From assembly GCA_910587045.1 (NCBI GenBank), contig CAJULG010000007.1, positions 1 to 64,000 of the forward strand: a stretch of DNA of 64,000 bases. Reading direction: 5' to 3'. The translations under genes were made by a program, and so were the position numbers. Positions 9,396-16,906 of the stretch are shown here, piece by piece. The first letter of the stretch is position 1. Every line of letters starts with the position of its first letter. The notes beneath the pieces were generated by a model. It saw only the letters and a list, made by a program, of their open reading frames with translations, did not search any database and was not told the DNA's origin. This stretch comes from an uncultured Lachnospiraceae bacterium. Lineage in GTDB: Bacteria > Bacillota > Clostridia > Lachnospirales > Lachnospiraceae.

Positions 9396-9437
9396 ATCCC
9401 CTCATAAGATAGAACGTAGAAAGGCTTATGGGGGGAT
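9396..9437 (+). promoter_or_regulatory. Hairpin covering the start region of the CotS-like gene, with a sporulation-type -10 inside
   Basis: ATCCCCTCATAAG (9396-9408) pairs with CTTATGGGGGGAT (9425-9437) with one wobble. The right arm holds the only good Shine-Dalgarno sequence and the first bases of ATG 9436. The left arm also carries CATAAGATA (9403-9411), which fits the sigma-K/sigma-E -10 pattern CATAnnnTA. A transcript from that site would start near 9418 and lack the left arm. Read-through from cca would fold the hairpin. No convincing -35 was found, so the promoter call is tentative. Confidence 0.4.
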
Positions 9438-10431
9438 GATTTTGTCTGAGAAGCTATCAGAAGTTTGGGAATGTTATGATATGGATATTACGAATGTCTA
9501 TAAGGGACGTGGAATTATGATTCTGCGCACGGACAAGGGAATTCGGGTATTACAGCCATTAGGAACCTCGGAAAGCCGGTTGGAACAGGAAGCGCAGTTA
9601 AAGGAAGAACTGTATGAGGCGGGGTATCAGAATGTTGACCGTTATATACGGAACCGGGAGGGAGAACTGATCACCTGTGACCGCTATCATACACCTTATG
9701 TATTAAAGGAGTATTTTGAAGGCAGAGAATGTAACATACGGGCGGAAAATGATATGCTGGCAGCAGTTACGAATCTGGGTAATTTACATATGGCTCTGCA
9801 GAAGATCGAGCCAAAGGTGCAGCGCAAGGAATTCAAGACACTGCACACCTTCCAGCGGCATAATCAGGAAATGAAACGGGTTCGGAGCTATATGTGGCAG
9901 ATTGCCAATAAGTCCGAATTCGATTACTTATATTTATCCTGCTTTGAGCGGTTTTTCCGGCAGGGGCAGGAGGTAGTAGAGCATCTGGTACAGTCGCAGG
10001 AAACCATAGTCCGGCAACGCTGGCATTACTGCCATGGAGCATACCATCAGCATAACGTTCTGATCTGTAAGAACGGTATCGCTACCGTTAACTTTGAGCA
10101 TTTTATGGCAGACAATCAGCTGGTGGATCTTTACACCTTTCTAAGGAAGGTCATGGAGAAGAATGAATATCAGCCGGAGCTTCTGTTTCGGCTCATTGGT
10201 GCCTATAATGACATCATTTCCTTGACTGAGGAGGATTATAAGTTCCTGTATTATCTGCTGTGGTATCCGGAAAAATTCTGGAAGATATCAAATCAGTACA
10301 ATAATATGAACAAAGCCTGGATACCGCCCAAGACCTTCGAGAAGCTTCAGACCGTCATCCGGCAGGATGAAGAGAAGCAGGAGCTGTTAAGGAAATATCA
10401 GGTATATTATGGACTGAATTTACAAAAATAA
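9436..10431 (+). CDS. CotS-family spore coat kinase-like protein
   Basis: Member of the CotS/YutH family, aminoglycoside-kinase-like proteins found in the spore coat; 331 residues. Visible features are the N-terminal NVYKGRGIMILRTDKG segment, the VLKEYFEGREC hinge, NLGNLHMALQ and the pseudo-catalytic loop HYCHGAYHQHNVLI, which corresponds to the HGD.H.N motif with the Asp replaced. It is therefore possibly not an active kinase. Start is uncertain: ATG 9436 touches the G-run, while TTG 9442 has GGGGGG (9430-9435) at ideal spacing. Sequence context suggests sporulation control. Confidence 0.75.
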   Translation: MILSEKLSEVWECYDMDITNVYKGRGIMILRTDKGIRVLQPLGTSESRLEQEAQLKEELYEAGYQNVDRYIRNREGELITCDRYHTPYVLKEYFEGRECNIRAENDMLAAVTNLGNLHMALQKIEPKVQRKEFKTLHTFQRHNQEMKRVRSYMWQIANKSEFDYLYLSCFERFFRQGQEVVEHLVQSQETIVRQRWHYCHGAYHQHNVLICKNGIATVNFEHFMADNQLVDLYTFLRKVMEKNEYQPELLFRLIGAYNDIISLTEEDYKFLYYLLWYPEKFWKISNQYNNMNKAWIPPKTFEKLQTVIRQDEEKQELLRKYQVYYGLNLQK

Positions 10432-10438
10432 CCCCGTG

Positions 10439-10624
10439 TGGTACAATGAATTGTGCTGATGCACAAGCAGGTCATCAATTCCTGTGGAATTGGTGACAAA
10501 TGGTACAATGAATTGTGCTGATGCACAAGCAGGTCATCAATTCCTGTGGAATTGGTGACAAATGGTACAATGAATTGTGCTGATGCACAAGCAGGTCATC
10601 AATTCCTGCGGAATTGGTGACAAA
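10439..10624. repeat. Three tandem copies of a 62-bp unit with two hairpins each
   Basis: Copies lie at 10439-10500, 10501-10562 and 10563-10624 with no spacers; the third differs from the others by one base seen (TGCGG for TGTGG). Each copy begins TGGTACAATG, holds a short hairpin TTGTGC-TGAT-GCACAA and a longer one, GTCATCAATTCC with GGAATTGGTGAC (one wobble, 3-base loop). The base change lies in the loop of the longer hairpin, so pairing is preserved. The array ends 22 bases before the start of a lipoprotein gene and thus forms its leader or promoter region. No function is known to me. Confidence 0.95.
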
Positions 10625-10646
10625 TAATCAAGCAGTGAGGATACCA

Positions 10647-11984
10647 ATGAAGTATTTTAAGATATTACTCTGCCTGTTCCTTCTGACAGTCTTATGCTTT
10701 GGCTGTCAGAAAGCACCGGCAGATCCTACAACAGAGGCGTATGACCCGTATGCCCGGACAGAAGCGTTGACTGCTGTTATCTCTGCCATGGATCTTGACG
10801 CAGGTACCATGTCTTTCGTTGATATTGACAATGGAAAGCAGTACGACCTGCTTTACAATAATGGTGTGGATGTGCGGAATAAATACGGTGAGATCATGTC
10901 CGGCATTATGCTGGTGCCGGGGCATATTGTAGATATTGTCTATAATACGGATAATAGTAAGCTTCTGGAGGTTAAGATTAATCCGGATGCATGGGAAGTC
11001 CGGCAGATCTCCAGTCTGGAACTGGACAAGGCAAACAGGAAAGCCGAGATACTGAATCAGTATTATCACTATACCAGTAATCTGGTGGTCGTATCCGACG
11101 GTAAATTAATTGATCTGAATGAGGTGTGCGGGGAAGATCAGCTTACGGCCAGAGGATGCGGTGGTAAATTATGCTCGCTTACAGTAGACCTGGGACATGG
11201 TTATGTGAAGCTGGAGGATTACGACACCTATATTGGCGGTATGATTGAGATCGGGTTTGATGTGATCGTGCCGGTAACAGAGGACATGCTGTTAACGGTA
11301 CGGGAAGGAACGTATAAGCTGAAGATTACCAAAGGGGAACACAGCGGATATAAGAATGTGGTTGTAAACCGGGATGAGGAGTGTACGGTTAGCCTTATGG
11401 AGCTTCAGATCGCACCGGATCCGGTCGGAAGTGTCTTTTTTGACGTAACTCCGGCAGAAGCAAGGGTTATGATTGACGGAGAAACCATTGATACGACCCA
11501 GACGATAGAATTAACCTATGGCAAACACCGGATCCGGGTTACCGCAGAGGGCTATGAGACGAAGGAAGGATATATCGATGTAAATGCAGCATATAAGATA
11601 TTTACCATAGAGCTTGCCGGAGGCGATTCGGACGATACAACTTCAACGGAGTCCACCGGTACAACGGAGGCGTCTTCCTCCACCACAGCGACAGAAGGCA
11701 CCACAGAAAAAGGCGATGAACCTGCGACAGATGAGAAGACCACCGGGAATACTGTCCGGATTGAGAAGCCGCTTGGTGCATACTGCTACGTTGACGGAGA
11801 TTACAAAGGGACGGTGCCATGCACCTTTGATAAGGTGGTAGGAAGCCATGTAGTAACCTTTAGTATGACCGGCTGTCTGGTAAAAAGCTATACGATCCAG
11901 TGTCTGGATAACGGGAAGAATGATACCTACTCCTTTGACGCATTACCGACCTATGAATCCGTATTGTTTAATGAAAGCGAGTAG
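10647..11984 (+). CDS. PEGA-domain lipoprotein
   Basis: Membrane-anchored envelope protein, 445 residues from ATG 10647, which has GTGAGG upstream. A signal sequence ends in the lipobox LCFGC (Cys about residue 20). A region of unknown fold follows. PEGA-type beta domains appear around residues 255-325 (GSVFFDVTPAEARVMIDG, GKHRIRVTAEGY) and near the C-terminus (GAYCYVDGDYKGTVP). Between them lies a Ser/Thr/Glu-rich linker of about 40 residues. PEGA domains are found on surface proteins; the precise role is unknown. Its leader contains the triple 62-bp repeat. Confidence 0.75.
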   Translation: MKYFKILLCLFLLTVLCFGCQKAPADPTTEAYDPYARTEALTAVISAMDLDAGTMSFVDIDNGKQYDLLYNNGVDVRNKYGEIMSGIMLVPGHIVDIVYNTDNSKLLEVKINPDAWEVRQISSLELDKANRKAEILNQYYHYTSNLVVVSDGKLIDLNEVCGEDQLTARGCGGKLCSLTVDLGHGYVKLEDYDTYIGGMIEIGFDVIVPVTEDMLLTVREGTYKLKITKGEHSGYKNVVVNRDEECTVSLMELQIAPDPVGSVFFDVTPAEARVMIDGETIDTTQTIELTYGKHRIRVTAEGYETKEGYIDVNAAYKIFTIELAGGDSDDTTSTESTGTTEASSSTTATEGTTEKGDEPATDEKTTGNTVRIEKPLGAYCYVDGDYKGTVPCTFDKVVGSHVVTFSMTGCLVKSYTIQCLDNGKNDTYSFDALPTYESVLFNESE

Positions 11985-12274
11985 TCCATCTGTTCAGGTG
12001 GTGATAAAGCTGCTCTTTTGACAAGGTGAATAATATTCTTGTTGATAAATATACCGTTGCCTTTGCTTACATGTATAGATGTATCTAATGTTTTTACCTC
12101 TATCTCCCCATGAAGGACATAAATAAATTGCAAATCTTCGTGCCAGTGCATAACCTGAAAGCCGGAGTTTCTTGGATAAATTTGCTCATTGATTACATCA
12201 AGCACGATATATGGGAAATCCGAATCTGCATTCAGATTGACAGAGTTTATATAAGTATATTGTGGCTTTTTCAT
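11951..12274 (-). pseudogene. Truncated AraC-family regulator (cupin part only)
   Basis: A 107-residue reading frame carries the N-terminal cupin sensor of an AraC regulator: VMHWHEDLQFIYVLHGEIEV and GIFINKNIIHLV. The rest of a normal 280-300 residue protein, including both helix-turn-helix motifs, is missing. After about residue 85 the frame runs antisense to the end of the PEGA lipoprotein gene, so the break point lies near 12000-12020. It probably has no regulatory activity. Confidence 0.75.
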
Positions 12275-12366
12275 TTTCTGCTCCTTATGTTGGATATATC
12301 CCCCAAAACTATGTTATTATTATAATTGGGGAGAAACAATAGGTTAAGACGAGCGGGGATCTCGGA

Positions 12367-12615
12367 GTGGTAAACGCTGATACGATACTTGCCGCAGGAA
12401 TAGACCAATTACAATCGTTTGGAATGACGTTCAAAAAGGCTGAATACATTGCCGGTTTTGTTCGGCAGGTAAAAGACGGCGATTTAGCAATTCAGCGTGG
12501 TATGCGTATGGTATATCATTACCGAAAAATTGACCGCAAGCTGTTTGGAAAATATCGCAGGCGGGGCAATTCCAGACATGAAAGATTACGCCCTGAAAAC
12601 AAAACAGTAAATTGA
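12367..12615 (+). pseudogene. Broken alkA-like DNA-3-methyladenine glycosylase with internal deletions
   Basis: The frame retains ILAAGIDQLQSFGMTFKKAEYI (shortened here to key parts ILAAG, SFGMTFKKAEYI) and GDLAIQRGMRMVYHYRKIDR, both typical of AlkA. The segment between them, which holds the helix-hairpin-helix and catalytic Asp, is gone. A second lesion after KYRRR shifts the frame. In the neighbouring frame the normal AlkA tail AGGAIPDMKDYA is readable up to a TAA at 12608-12610. The first hundred or so residues are also missing. The enzyme would be inactive. Confidence 0.8.
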
Positions 12616-12638
12616 TTTATTGCAGGGAGAAATGAAAT

Positions 12639-12710
12639 ATGACAGAACAAGAAAAAATGATAGCAATTCAAAATGGCTACCGCCCTTGTAAGCGGTTCAA
12701 GCCAGAATGA
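12639..12710 (+). other. Short 23-residue reading frame, possible gene stub
   Basis: ATG 12639 follows GCAGGGAGA with fair spacing and encodes 23 residues beginning MTEQEKMIAI, ending at TGA 12710, 16 bases before the HD-domain gene. The start resembles the N-terminus of several acyltransferase-type proteins, but the remainder does not match. It is most simply the 5' stub of another deleted gene in this damaged stretch. Confidence 0.3.
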
Positions 12711-12726
12711 TCGGAGGAAAATCACA

Positions 12727-13239
12727 ATGATTGAAAATATTTCAGCCATTATACAGAAGATGATTGATATGTCCAATGGAAATCTTCATGACATTAATCA
12801 TTTTATGAAGGTTTATGCATTTTCACGGATGATAGGACTTCAGGAAGGTCTGCCTGAAATTACGCAGACAATACTGGAAGTCACAGCGGTCATCCACGAT
12901 ATTGCCTGTCCGTTATGTCGAGAAAAATATGGAAATACAAATGGAAAATTTCAGGAGCAGGAGGGCATATTACTTGCAAGGAGTTTCTTATCTGATATGA
13001 AATTATCGGATGAAACGAAAGAGCGGATTATATATCTTGTGGGTCATCACCACACCTACACTGATATAGACGGCATGGACTACCAGATCCTGCTTGAAGC
13101 GGATTTCCTTGTAAACGCAGATGAGAGCAAAATGTCCTTAACCGCAATTAAGACTGCACGAGAACGATTTTTCAAAACAAAAGTAGGAATAGGCCTACTA
13201 GATTCTATGTATTTAAAAGAAAGGAAGACAAAATCATGA
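12727..13239 (+). CDS. HD-domain phosphohydrolase
   Basis: Predicted metal-dependent phosphohydrolase, 170 residues. ATG 12727 is selected because TCGGAGGAAA precedes it. HD-family signatures are HDINHFMKVYAFS, the metal pair in AVIHDIACP, GHHHTYTD and LLEADFLVNADE. Substrate is unknown; related small HD proteins act on nucleotides. It is the only apparently intact gene in the stretch of broken genes at 12.0-13.4 kb, and overlaps the following stub by four bases. Confidence 0.75.
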   Translation: MIENISAIIQKMIDMSNGNLHDINHFMKVYAFSRMIGLQEGLPEITQTILEVTAVIHDIACPLCREKYGNTNGKFQEQEGILLARSFLSDMKLSDETKERIIYLVGHHHTYTDIDGMDYQILLEADFLVNADESKMSLTAIKTARERFFKTKVGIGLLDSMYLKERKTKS

Positions 13240-13313
13240 AAACTATTATTGTATTGGTTGAAGTCACACCAACAAAAGAGGGTATAAGTAAAACCGGTTT
13301 TCAGCCATATTAA
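13236..13313 (+). other. 25-residue reading frame overlapping the HD gene, possible gene stub
   Basis: ATG 13236 overlaps the stop of the HD gene (ATGA) and encodes 25 residues starting MKTIIVLVEVTPTKEG. The opening is like that of small antibiotic-biosynthesis-monooxygenase-type proteins, after which the frame stops, suggesting a truncated gene. The identification is weak. Confidence 0.3.
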
Positions 13314-13467
13314 ACGGACGAAGGAATATGCTTTGACCATAAGTGGACTATTATAATCGGCGGAAAGTCATCAACGATATAAAAAAGAATAAGGACTGCT
13401 TTTTGACGGGCTATTGGACGGGGGGATAAAATCCCCCACATCTAGTTTCATTCATATCAAATTTGTA

Positions 13468-14724
13468 TTAAAATATGGATTTGGTATCTGGGTAAATTTC
13501 CTCCTCTGTAATATGTATAATAGCATTGTATGAGTTATTCAATTTTTGAATAAGCCTGTTTATTTGAGTATCCGTAGAGGTCTTCGTTGCTCTGGCTATA
13601 TTGGTGATGATTCCGGTAACAGCAAGTGTATCACGAAAATGGATGATATTTCCATTTTTTTTATATTTGATTTCTTGTTTCCATCCATCTCCATGATAAC
13701 AGCCATTATTAACGGATTCTTTTATCAATAATTTCAGCTTCTCTCTTGTACCCTCATTATACGCAATGGTTTTTTCCAATGCGGTCCTCAAAAAAGGACT
13801 ATTATTCTCAATCAGCGTATCCAACAACTGAGAGATATACGGAAACATAAATGTGTGCTTACGTTTGCTGCCATCCTTATATCGAATCTGATCTCGGATT
13901 TCAAACGGATCCGTAAAATAATTCAGTACCTTATCACTGGATCCTGCAATATGCCTTACTACTTTTTGGTCATAATGAGCATTGAAATCCGGACATGTGC
14001 AGGACAAATAATGTGCTGTATAATATAATTCAGGGATTTCTCTCGCCCTCAGTTTTTTCAGCATCGCCAGGTCACCATGGTCTGCTGCAAACGAGATGAT
14101 ATACATTCTTAGCTGATCCTCTGTGGCAAGCTTATACTGTAAATCGCTCATATCAGGCTTGCTTATAAAAACACCATTATCACACTCCTCAAATTTGTTA
14201 CGCTGAATATTTGTTCCCGCCCCAAATGTCATAACATAATCACAGTCTTTTTGACTGTCAAACCATATGTAGTTTTTATTTACCAAAAATTTCAAAAAAT
14301 CATAATTACCAAACATGATCGCATAATCCAATGCGGTTTTTCCGTATTCATCCGGATAAAGGATGGGCTTGTCCTTTTCCTCAATGTAGGCAATCCATTC
14401 AGCCTCGTTGTGCGATTGAGCGACGGTATAATTTGTCATTCGGTCGCTTTTAGGTTCCCTGCATTTTCCGGCACTTAAGATCTGTTCATAGGAAACATGC
14501 AGTAATTCAGAAAAGATTGGTAAATCATAAATCTGGATTGCCTTTGCTCCTTTCTTTATTTGGGATAAACGGTTTGCCATGTTTTGTATATCCTCCTGCG
14601 TTGGGTTATTCATACCGCCTGCTTTAAGATATGCATTGCAAAACTGCCGTGCAGACTTAAACTCTCGTTCAATTAATCCCGAAATATAAGAGCCTATTTG
14701 CTGATTATCAATCTGATAAGACAC
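13468..14724 (-). CDS. HTH and ankyrin-repeat protein of unknown function
   Basis: Protein of 418 residues if started at GTG 14724, which has GGAAGGAGTG at a good distance; ATG 14742 would add six residues. The N-terminal 90 residues look like a Cro/C1-type helix-turn-helix (IQNMANRLSQIKKG, ELLHVSYEQIL). An ankyrin-like stretch follows (YGKTALDYAIMFGNYDFLKFLV, here given by its ends YGKTALDYA and FLKFLV, near residues 130-155; later AADHGDLAMLKKLRAREIP). The C-terminal part (residues 250-418) is not recognised. It may be a regulator that senses a partner through the ankyrin part. AT-rich sequence and isolation suggest acquisition by transfer. Confidence 0.6.
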   Translation of the reverse strand: MSYQIDNQQIGSYISGLIEREFKSARQFCNAYLKAGGMNNPTQEDIQNMANRLSQIKKGAKAIQIYDLPIFSELLHVSYEQILSAGKCREPKSDRMTNYTVAQSHNEAEWIAYIEEKDKPILYPDEYGKTALDYAIMFGNYDFLKFLVNKNYIWFDSQKDCDYVMTFGAGTNIQRNKFEECDNGVFISKPDMSDLQYKLATEDQLRMYIISFAADHGDLAMLKKLRAREIPELYYTAHYLSCTCPDFNAHYDQKVVRHIAGSSDKVLNYFTDPFEIRDQIRYKDGSKRKHTFMFPYISQLLDTLIENNSPFLRTALEKTIAYNEGTREKLKLLIKESVNNGCYHGDGWKQEIKYKKNGNIIHFRDTLAVTGIITNIARATKTSTDTQINRLIQKLNNSYNAIIHITEEEIYPDTKSIF

Positions 14725-14813
14725 TTTTATCACTCCTTCCATGGATATTATATTGAATTTTCCAGGTTAAGTATATCATACAGTTGTATATATAAAAAGA
14801 ATATATAATTAAA

Positions 14814-14858
14814 AGATTCATAATTATATATGCAAATAGCATACATAATTATGAATCT
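14814..14858. repeat. 20-bp inverted repeat upstream of the HTH-ankyrin gene
   Basis: AGATTCATAATTATATATGC (14814-14833) and GCATACATAATTATGAATCT (14839-14858) differ from perfect pairing at one position, with a 5-base loop. It lies about 90 bases upstream of the gene on the minus strand. It may be an operator for that DNA-binding protein or a terminator-like remnant; no U-run is attached. Confidence 0.8.
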
Positions 14859-15060
14859 ACCTAACGGAAGGATATAAAGAAATTCTTAGATATTCTGACG
14901 TGAGTATTACAATTTTTTAAAATTTATGACCTGCAAAGTACTTTCAATTTATTGCATCATCAGAGACTCCTTCACCATGATAAACCTTCACATTTTCTAT
15001 TTCATGACCAGTGCCGCAGCATTGGAATACATGCTTACGGATCTTGTATCAATACGTTTA

Positions 15061-15104
15061 AACTATATTCAAGGACTATGTTGTCATAGTCCTTGAATAT
15101 AGTT
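15061..15104. terminator. Perfect 20-bp palindrome, probable terminator of the minus-strand lipoprotein gene
   Basis: AACTATATTCAAGGACTATG (15061-15080) and its exact complement at 15085-15104 flank the loop TTGT. It begins 25 bases beyond the lipoprotein stop codon. On the minus strand the following bases are TTTAAACG, so the U-run is poor, but position fits a terminator. The perfect pairing is longer than usual. Confidence 0.6.
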
Positions 15105-15128
15105 GTATTTGTTTGTCATTTCTACACA

Positions 15129-15902
15129 CTATTCAGCAGCTTCCGTATCGGCTGTTGTCTCTTCTGAAGTGCCTTCTGTATCCGTTTGTGTTGTATCACC
15201 CTCTGCATCCGGTACAGTGGTTCCGTCCTCATTTGTTATATTGGTAATAAGGATCGCCTTGTCCAAAGCAAGGAAATCATCGTCACTGATATAATAATAT
15301 TCTCCATTATCCAGAATCGTAACGGTGACAGTGACGCCTTCCTTGTTTCCGATGTTCGGCAGAGCTGCTGTCAGAATATCAAGAATTCCCTGAGCATATT
15401 CGGTCTCGTAATCCTCCAGCTCATAATCGTTGTATTCGCCTGCAGTCACCCGGCCGTTAATATCCTCGATGTAGGCAACGACGTCATCGTAGGTGATCAC
15501 CAGAATATCGATCGGATAGATCGTGACGGTAACCTGGAATACACCGTCTGTCTTGGTGGTTTCCGTAATCTCATAGCTGGCATGGCTGTAGATTTCTTTT
15601 GCCAGGTCTGCAAACCGGCTTTTAATGTCGGAGCCTTCCACATCATTGATTCCATAAGCAGTCATCAGTGCTTCCGCAAGATAGGTAATTCCATCATCGT
15701 ATACCTTCTGTGCCTCCTCCTGTGTGGAACCGGTGATCTTCATATAATCCGTAAATTCAGCTTTATAATTCACATCCAGAAGACTCTTTACATAAGAGGC
15801 ATATTGCTTTTTGCCGTTTCCAAATAAGGAACAGCCGGTCAGGGAAAGCATGACGACCAGAACCAATACTAAAACGCCTGATTTTTTTATCATTGATCTC
15901 AT
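15129..15902 (-). CDS. Lipoprotein of unknown function
   Basis: Predicted membrane lipoprotein, 257 residues from ATG 15902 (254 from ATG 15893). The signal peptide ends in the lipobox LTGC (Cys about residue 24). The mature part has a helical region (KQYASYVKSLLDVNYKAEF, KVYDDGITYLAEAL) resembling the DUF5105-like lipoprotein fold of Clostridia, from memory. An acidic Thr/Glu-rich tail follows. It lies alone, divergent from tatD. Function is unknown. Confidence 0.75.
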   Translation of the reverse strand: MRSMIKKSGVLVLVLVVMLSLTGCSLFGNGKKQYASYVKSLLDVNYKAEFTDYMKITGSTQEEAQKVYDDGITYLAEALMTAYGINDVEGSDIKSRFADLAKEIYSHASYEITETTKTDGVFQVTVTIYPIDILVITYDDVVAYIEDINGRVTAGEYNDYELEDYETEYAQGILDILTAALPNIGNKEGVTVTVTILDNGEYYYISDDDFLALDKAILITNITNEDGTTVPDAEGDTTQTDTEGTSEETTADTEAAE

Positions 15903-16021
15903 AATTTATAATTCCTCCCATTTTGTCTGCTTGGTTTGACAGTCTGTGATCATGTGTCGCAGTGCCAGCTCATGATTTTGGCACTGCTCCTAGTATATCA
16001 TATCTTCTTTTCTTTGGCGAT

Positions 16022-16043
16022 AGTAAAATTATGAGATTTTACT
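16022..16043. promoter_or_regulatory. Small palindrome in the lipoprotein/tatD divergent region
   Basis: AGTAAAAT (16022-16029) and ATTTTACT (16036-16043) are perfect arms with a 6-base spacer, in the region between two divergent genes. It could be an operator; no regulator is identified. Confidence 0.4.
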
Positions 16044-16104
16044 TGCAATTCCGTCACCCATGAATTAGCATAAGAAAAGACAAAACGGAAAGAGGCGGTT
16101 ATTT

Positions 16105-16875
16105 ATGATATTTGATACGCATGCGCATTATGATGATGAGGCGTTTGATGAGGACAGGGAAGCACTGCTTGGCAGTATGGCGGAGGGTGGTGTCGGCAGG
16201 ATCGTAAATGTAGGAGCGAGCATGGAGACCTCTGCGGCAACCATTGCATTGACAAAGCAGTATGATTTTATATATGGGGCAGTGGGTGTACATCCCAGCG
16301 AGACAGGCGCCATGAAGGAGTCAGATCTAAAGCAGCTCGAGGAATGGGCTTCTCTGGAGAAGATAGTAGCGATCGGTGAGATCGGGCTGGATTATCATTA
16401 TGATGAACCGGCCAGAGAGGTACAACATCGCTGGTTCGAGGCCCAGATGGAGCTTGCCAGAAGCGTCCGGCTTCCGATCATTGTACACAGCAGGGATGCG
16501 GCAAAGGACACGGTAGATATGATGAAATCCCTGCATGCCGGTGAGATCGGCGGGGTCGTACACTGCTATTCCTATTCCAAAGAGCTGGCAAGGGAATTCC
16601 TGGATATGGATTATTATTTCGGGATTGGGGGTGTGCTGACCTTTCCCAAGGCAGCGAAGCTGAAGGAAGCGGTGGAATATATTCCGATGGAGCGGTTGGT
16701 ACTGGAAACGGACTGTCCGTATCTCGCGCCGGTACCAAACCGGGGGAAGCGCAATTCTTCCCTGAACATTTCCTATGTGGCAGAGGTACTGGCACAGATC
16801 AAGGAAATTACCCGGGAAGAGGCAGAGACGATTACCTTCGAGAATGCCAGAAGGTTGTACCGGATGGATGAGTAG
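16105..16875 (+). CDS. tatD: TatD-family metal-dependent DNase
   Basis: Cytoplasmic TIM-barrel hydrolase, 256 residues, the normal length. Metal ligands are visible in order: FDTHAHYDDEAF (residues 3-14), GEIGLDYHYD near 92, IVHSRDA near 131, VVHCYS near 152 and LETDCPYL near 203. The family has 3'-5' exonuclease activity on DNA and RNA. The gene lies directly before rsmA, a gene order common in Firmicutes. Confidence 0.92.
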   Translation: MIFDTHAHYDDEAFDEDREALLGSMAEGGVGRIVNVGASMETSAATIALTKQYDFIYGAVGVHPSETGAMKESDLKQLEEWASLEKIVAIGEIGLDYHYDEPAREVQHRWFEAQMELARSVRLPIIVHSRDAAKDTVDMMKSLHAGEIGGVVHCYSYSKELAREFLDMDYYFGIGGVLTFPKAAKLKEAVEYIPMERLVLETDCPYLAPVPNRGKRNSSLNISYVAEVLAQIKEITREEAETITFENARRLYRMDE

Positions 16876-16906
16876 AAGCATATATAGCAATGAGACGGGA
16901 GAACGC

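Larger units (their letters stand above)
14743..15128. other. 386-bp AT-rich gap with two long inverted repeats
   Basis: No convincing gene was found. It contains the promoter side of the HTH-ankyrin gene, an imperfect 20-bp inverted repeat (14814-14858) and a perfect 20-bp inverted repeat (15061-15104). Between them a minus-strand frame of about 34 codons with paired cysteines is readable but has no start or ribosome site and may be a gene remnant. Confidence 0.6.

Noticed and set aside
10439..10624. Repeat array as a CRISPR
   Set aside because: The 62-bp units are directly joined with no unique spacers and no cas genes nearby; it is a tandem repeat.
13420..13437. GGGGGAT/ATCCCCC hairpin as a terminator
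   Set aside because: No U-run on either strand; possibly part of a broken gene end.
14941..15050. Minus-strand stretch coding a Cys-paired peptide ending in TGA near 14948
   Set aside because: Preceded by an in-frame stop, no start or ribosome site, only about 34 codons; may be a remnant but cannot be supported as a gene.
15061..15104. Perfect palindrome as an insertion sequence end
   Set aside because: No transposase, target duplication or matching second end was seen within the window.
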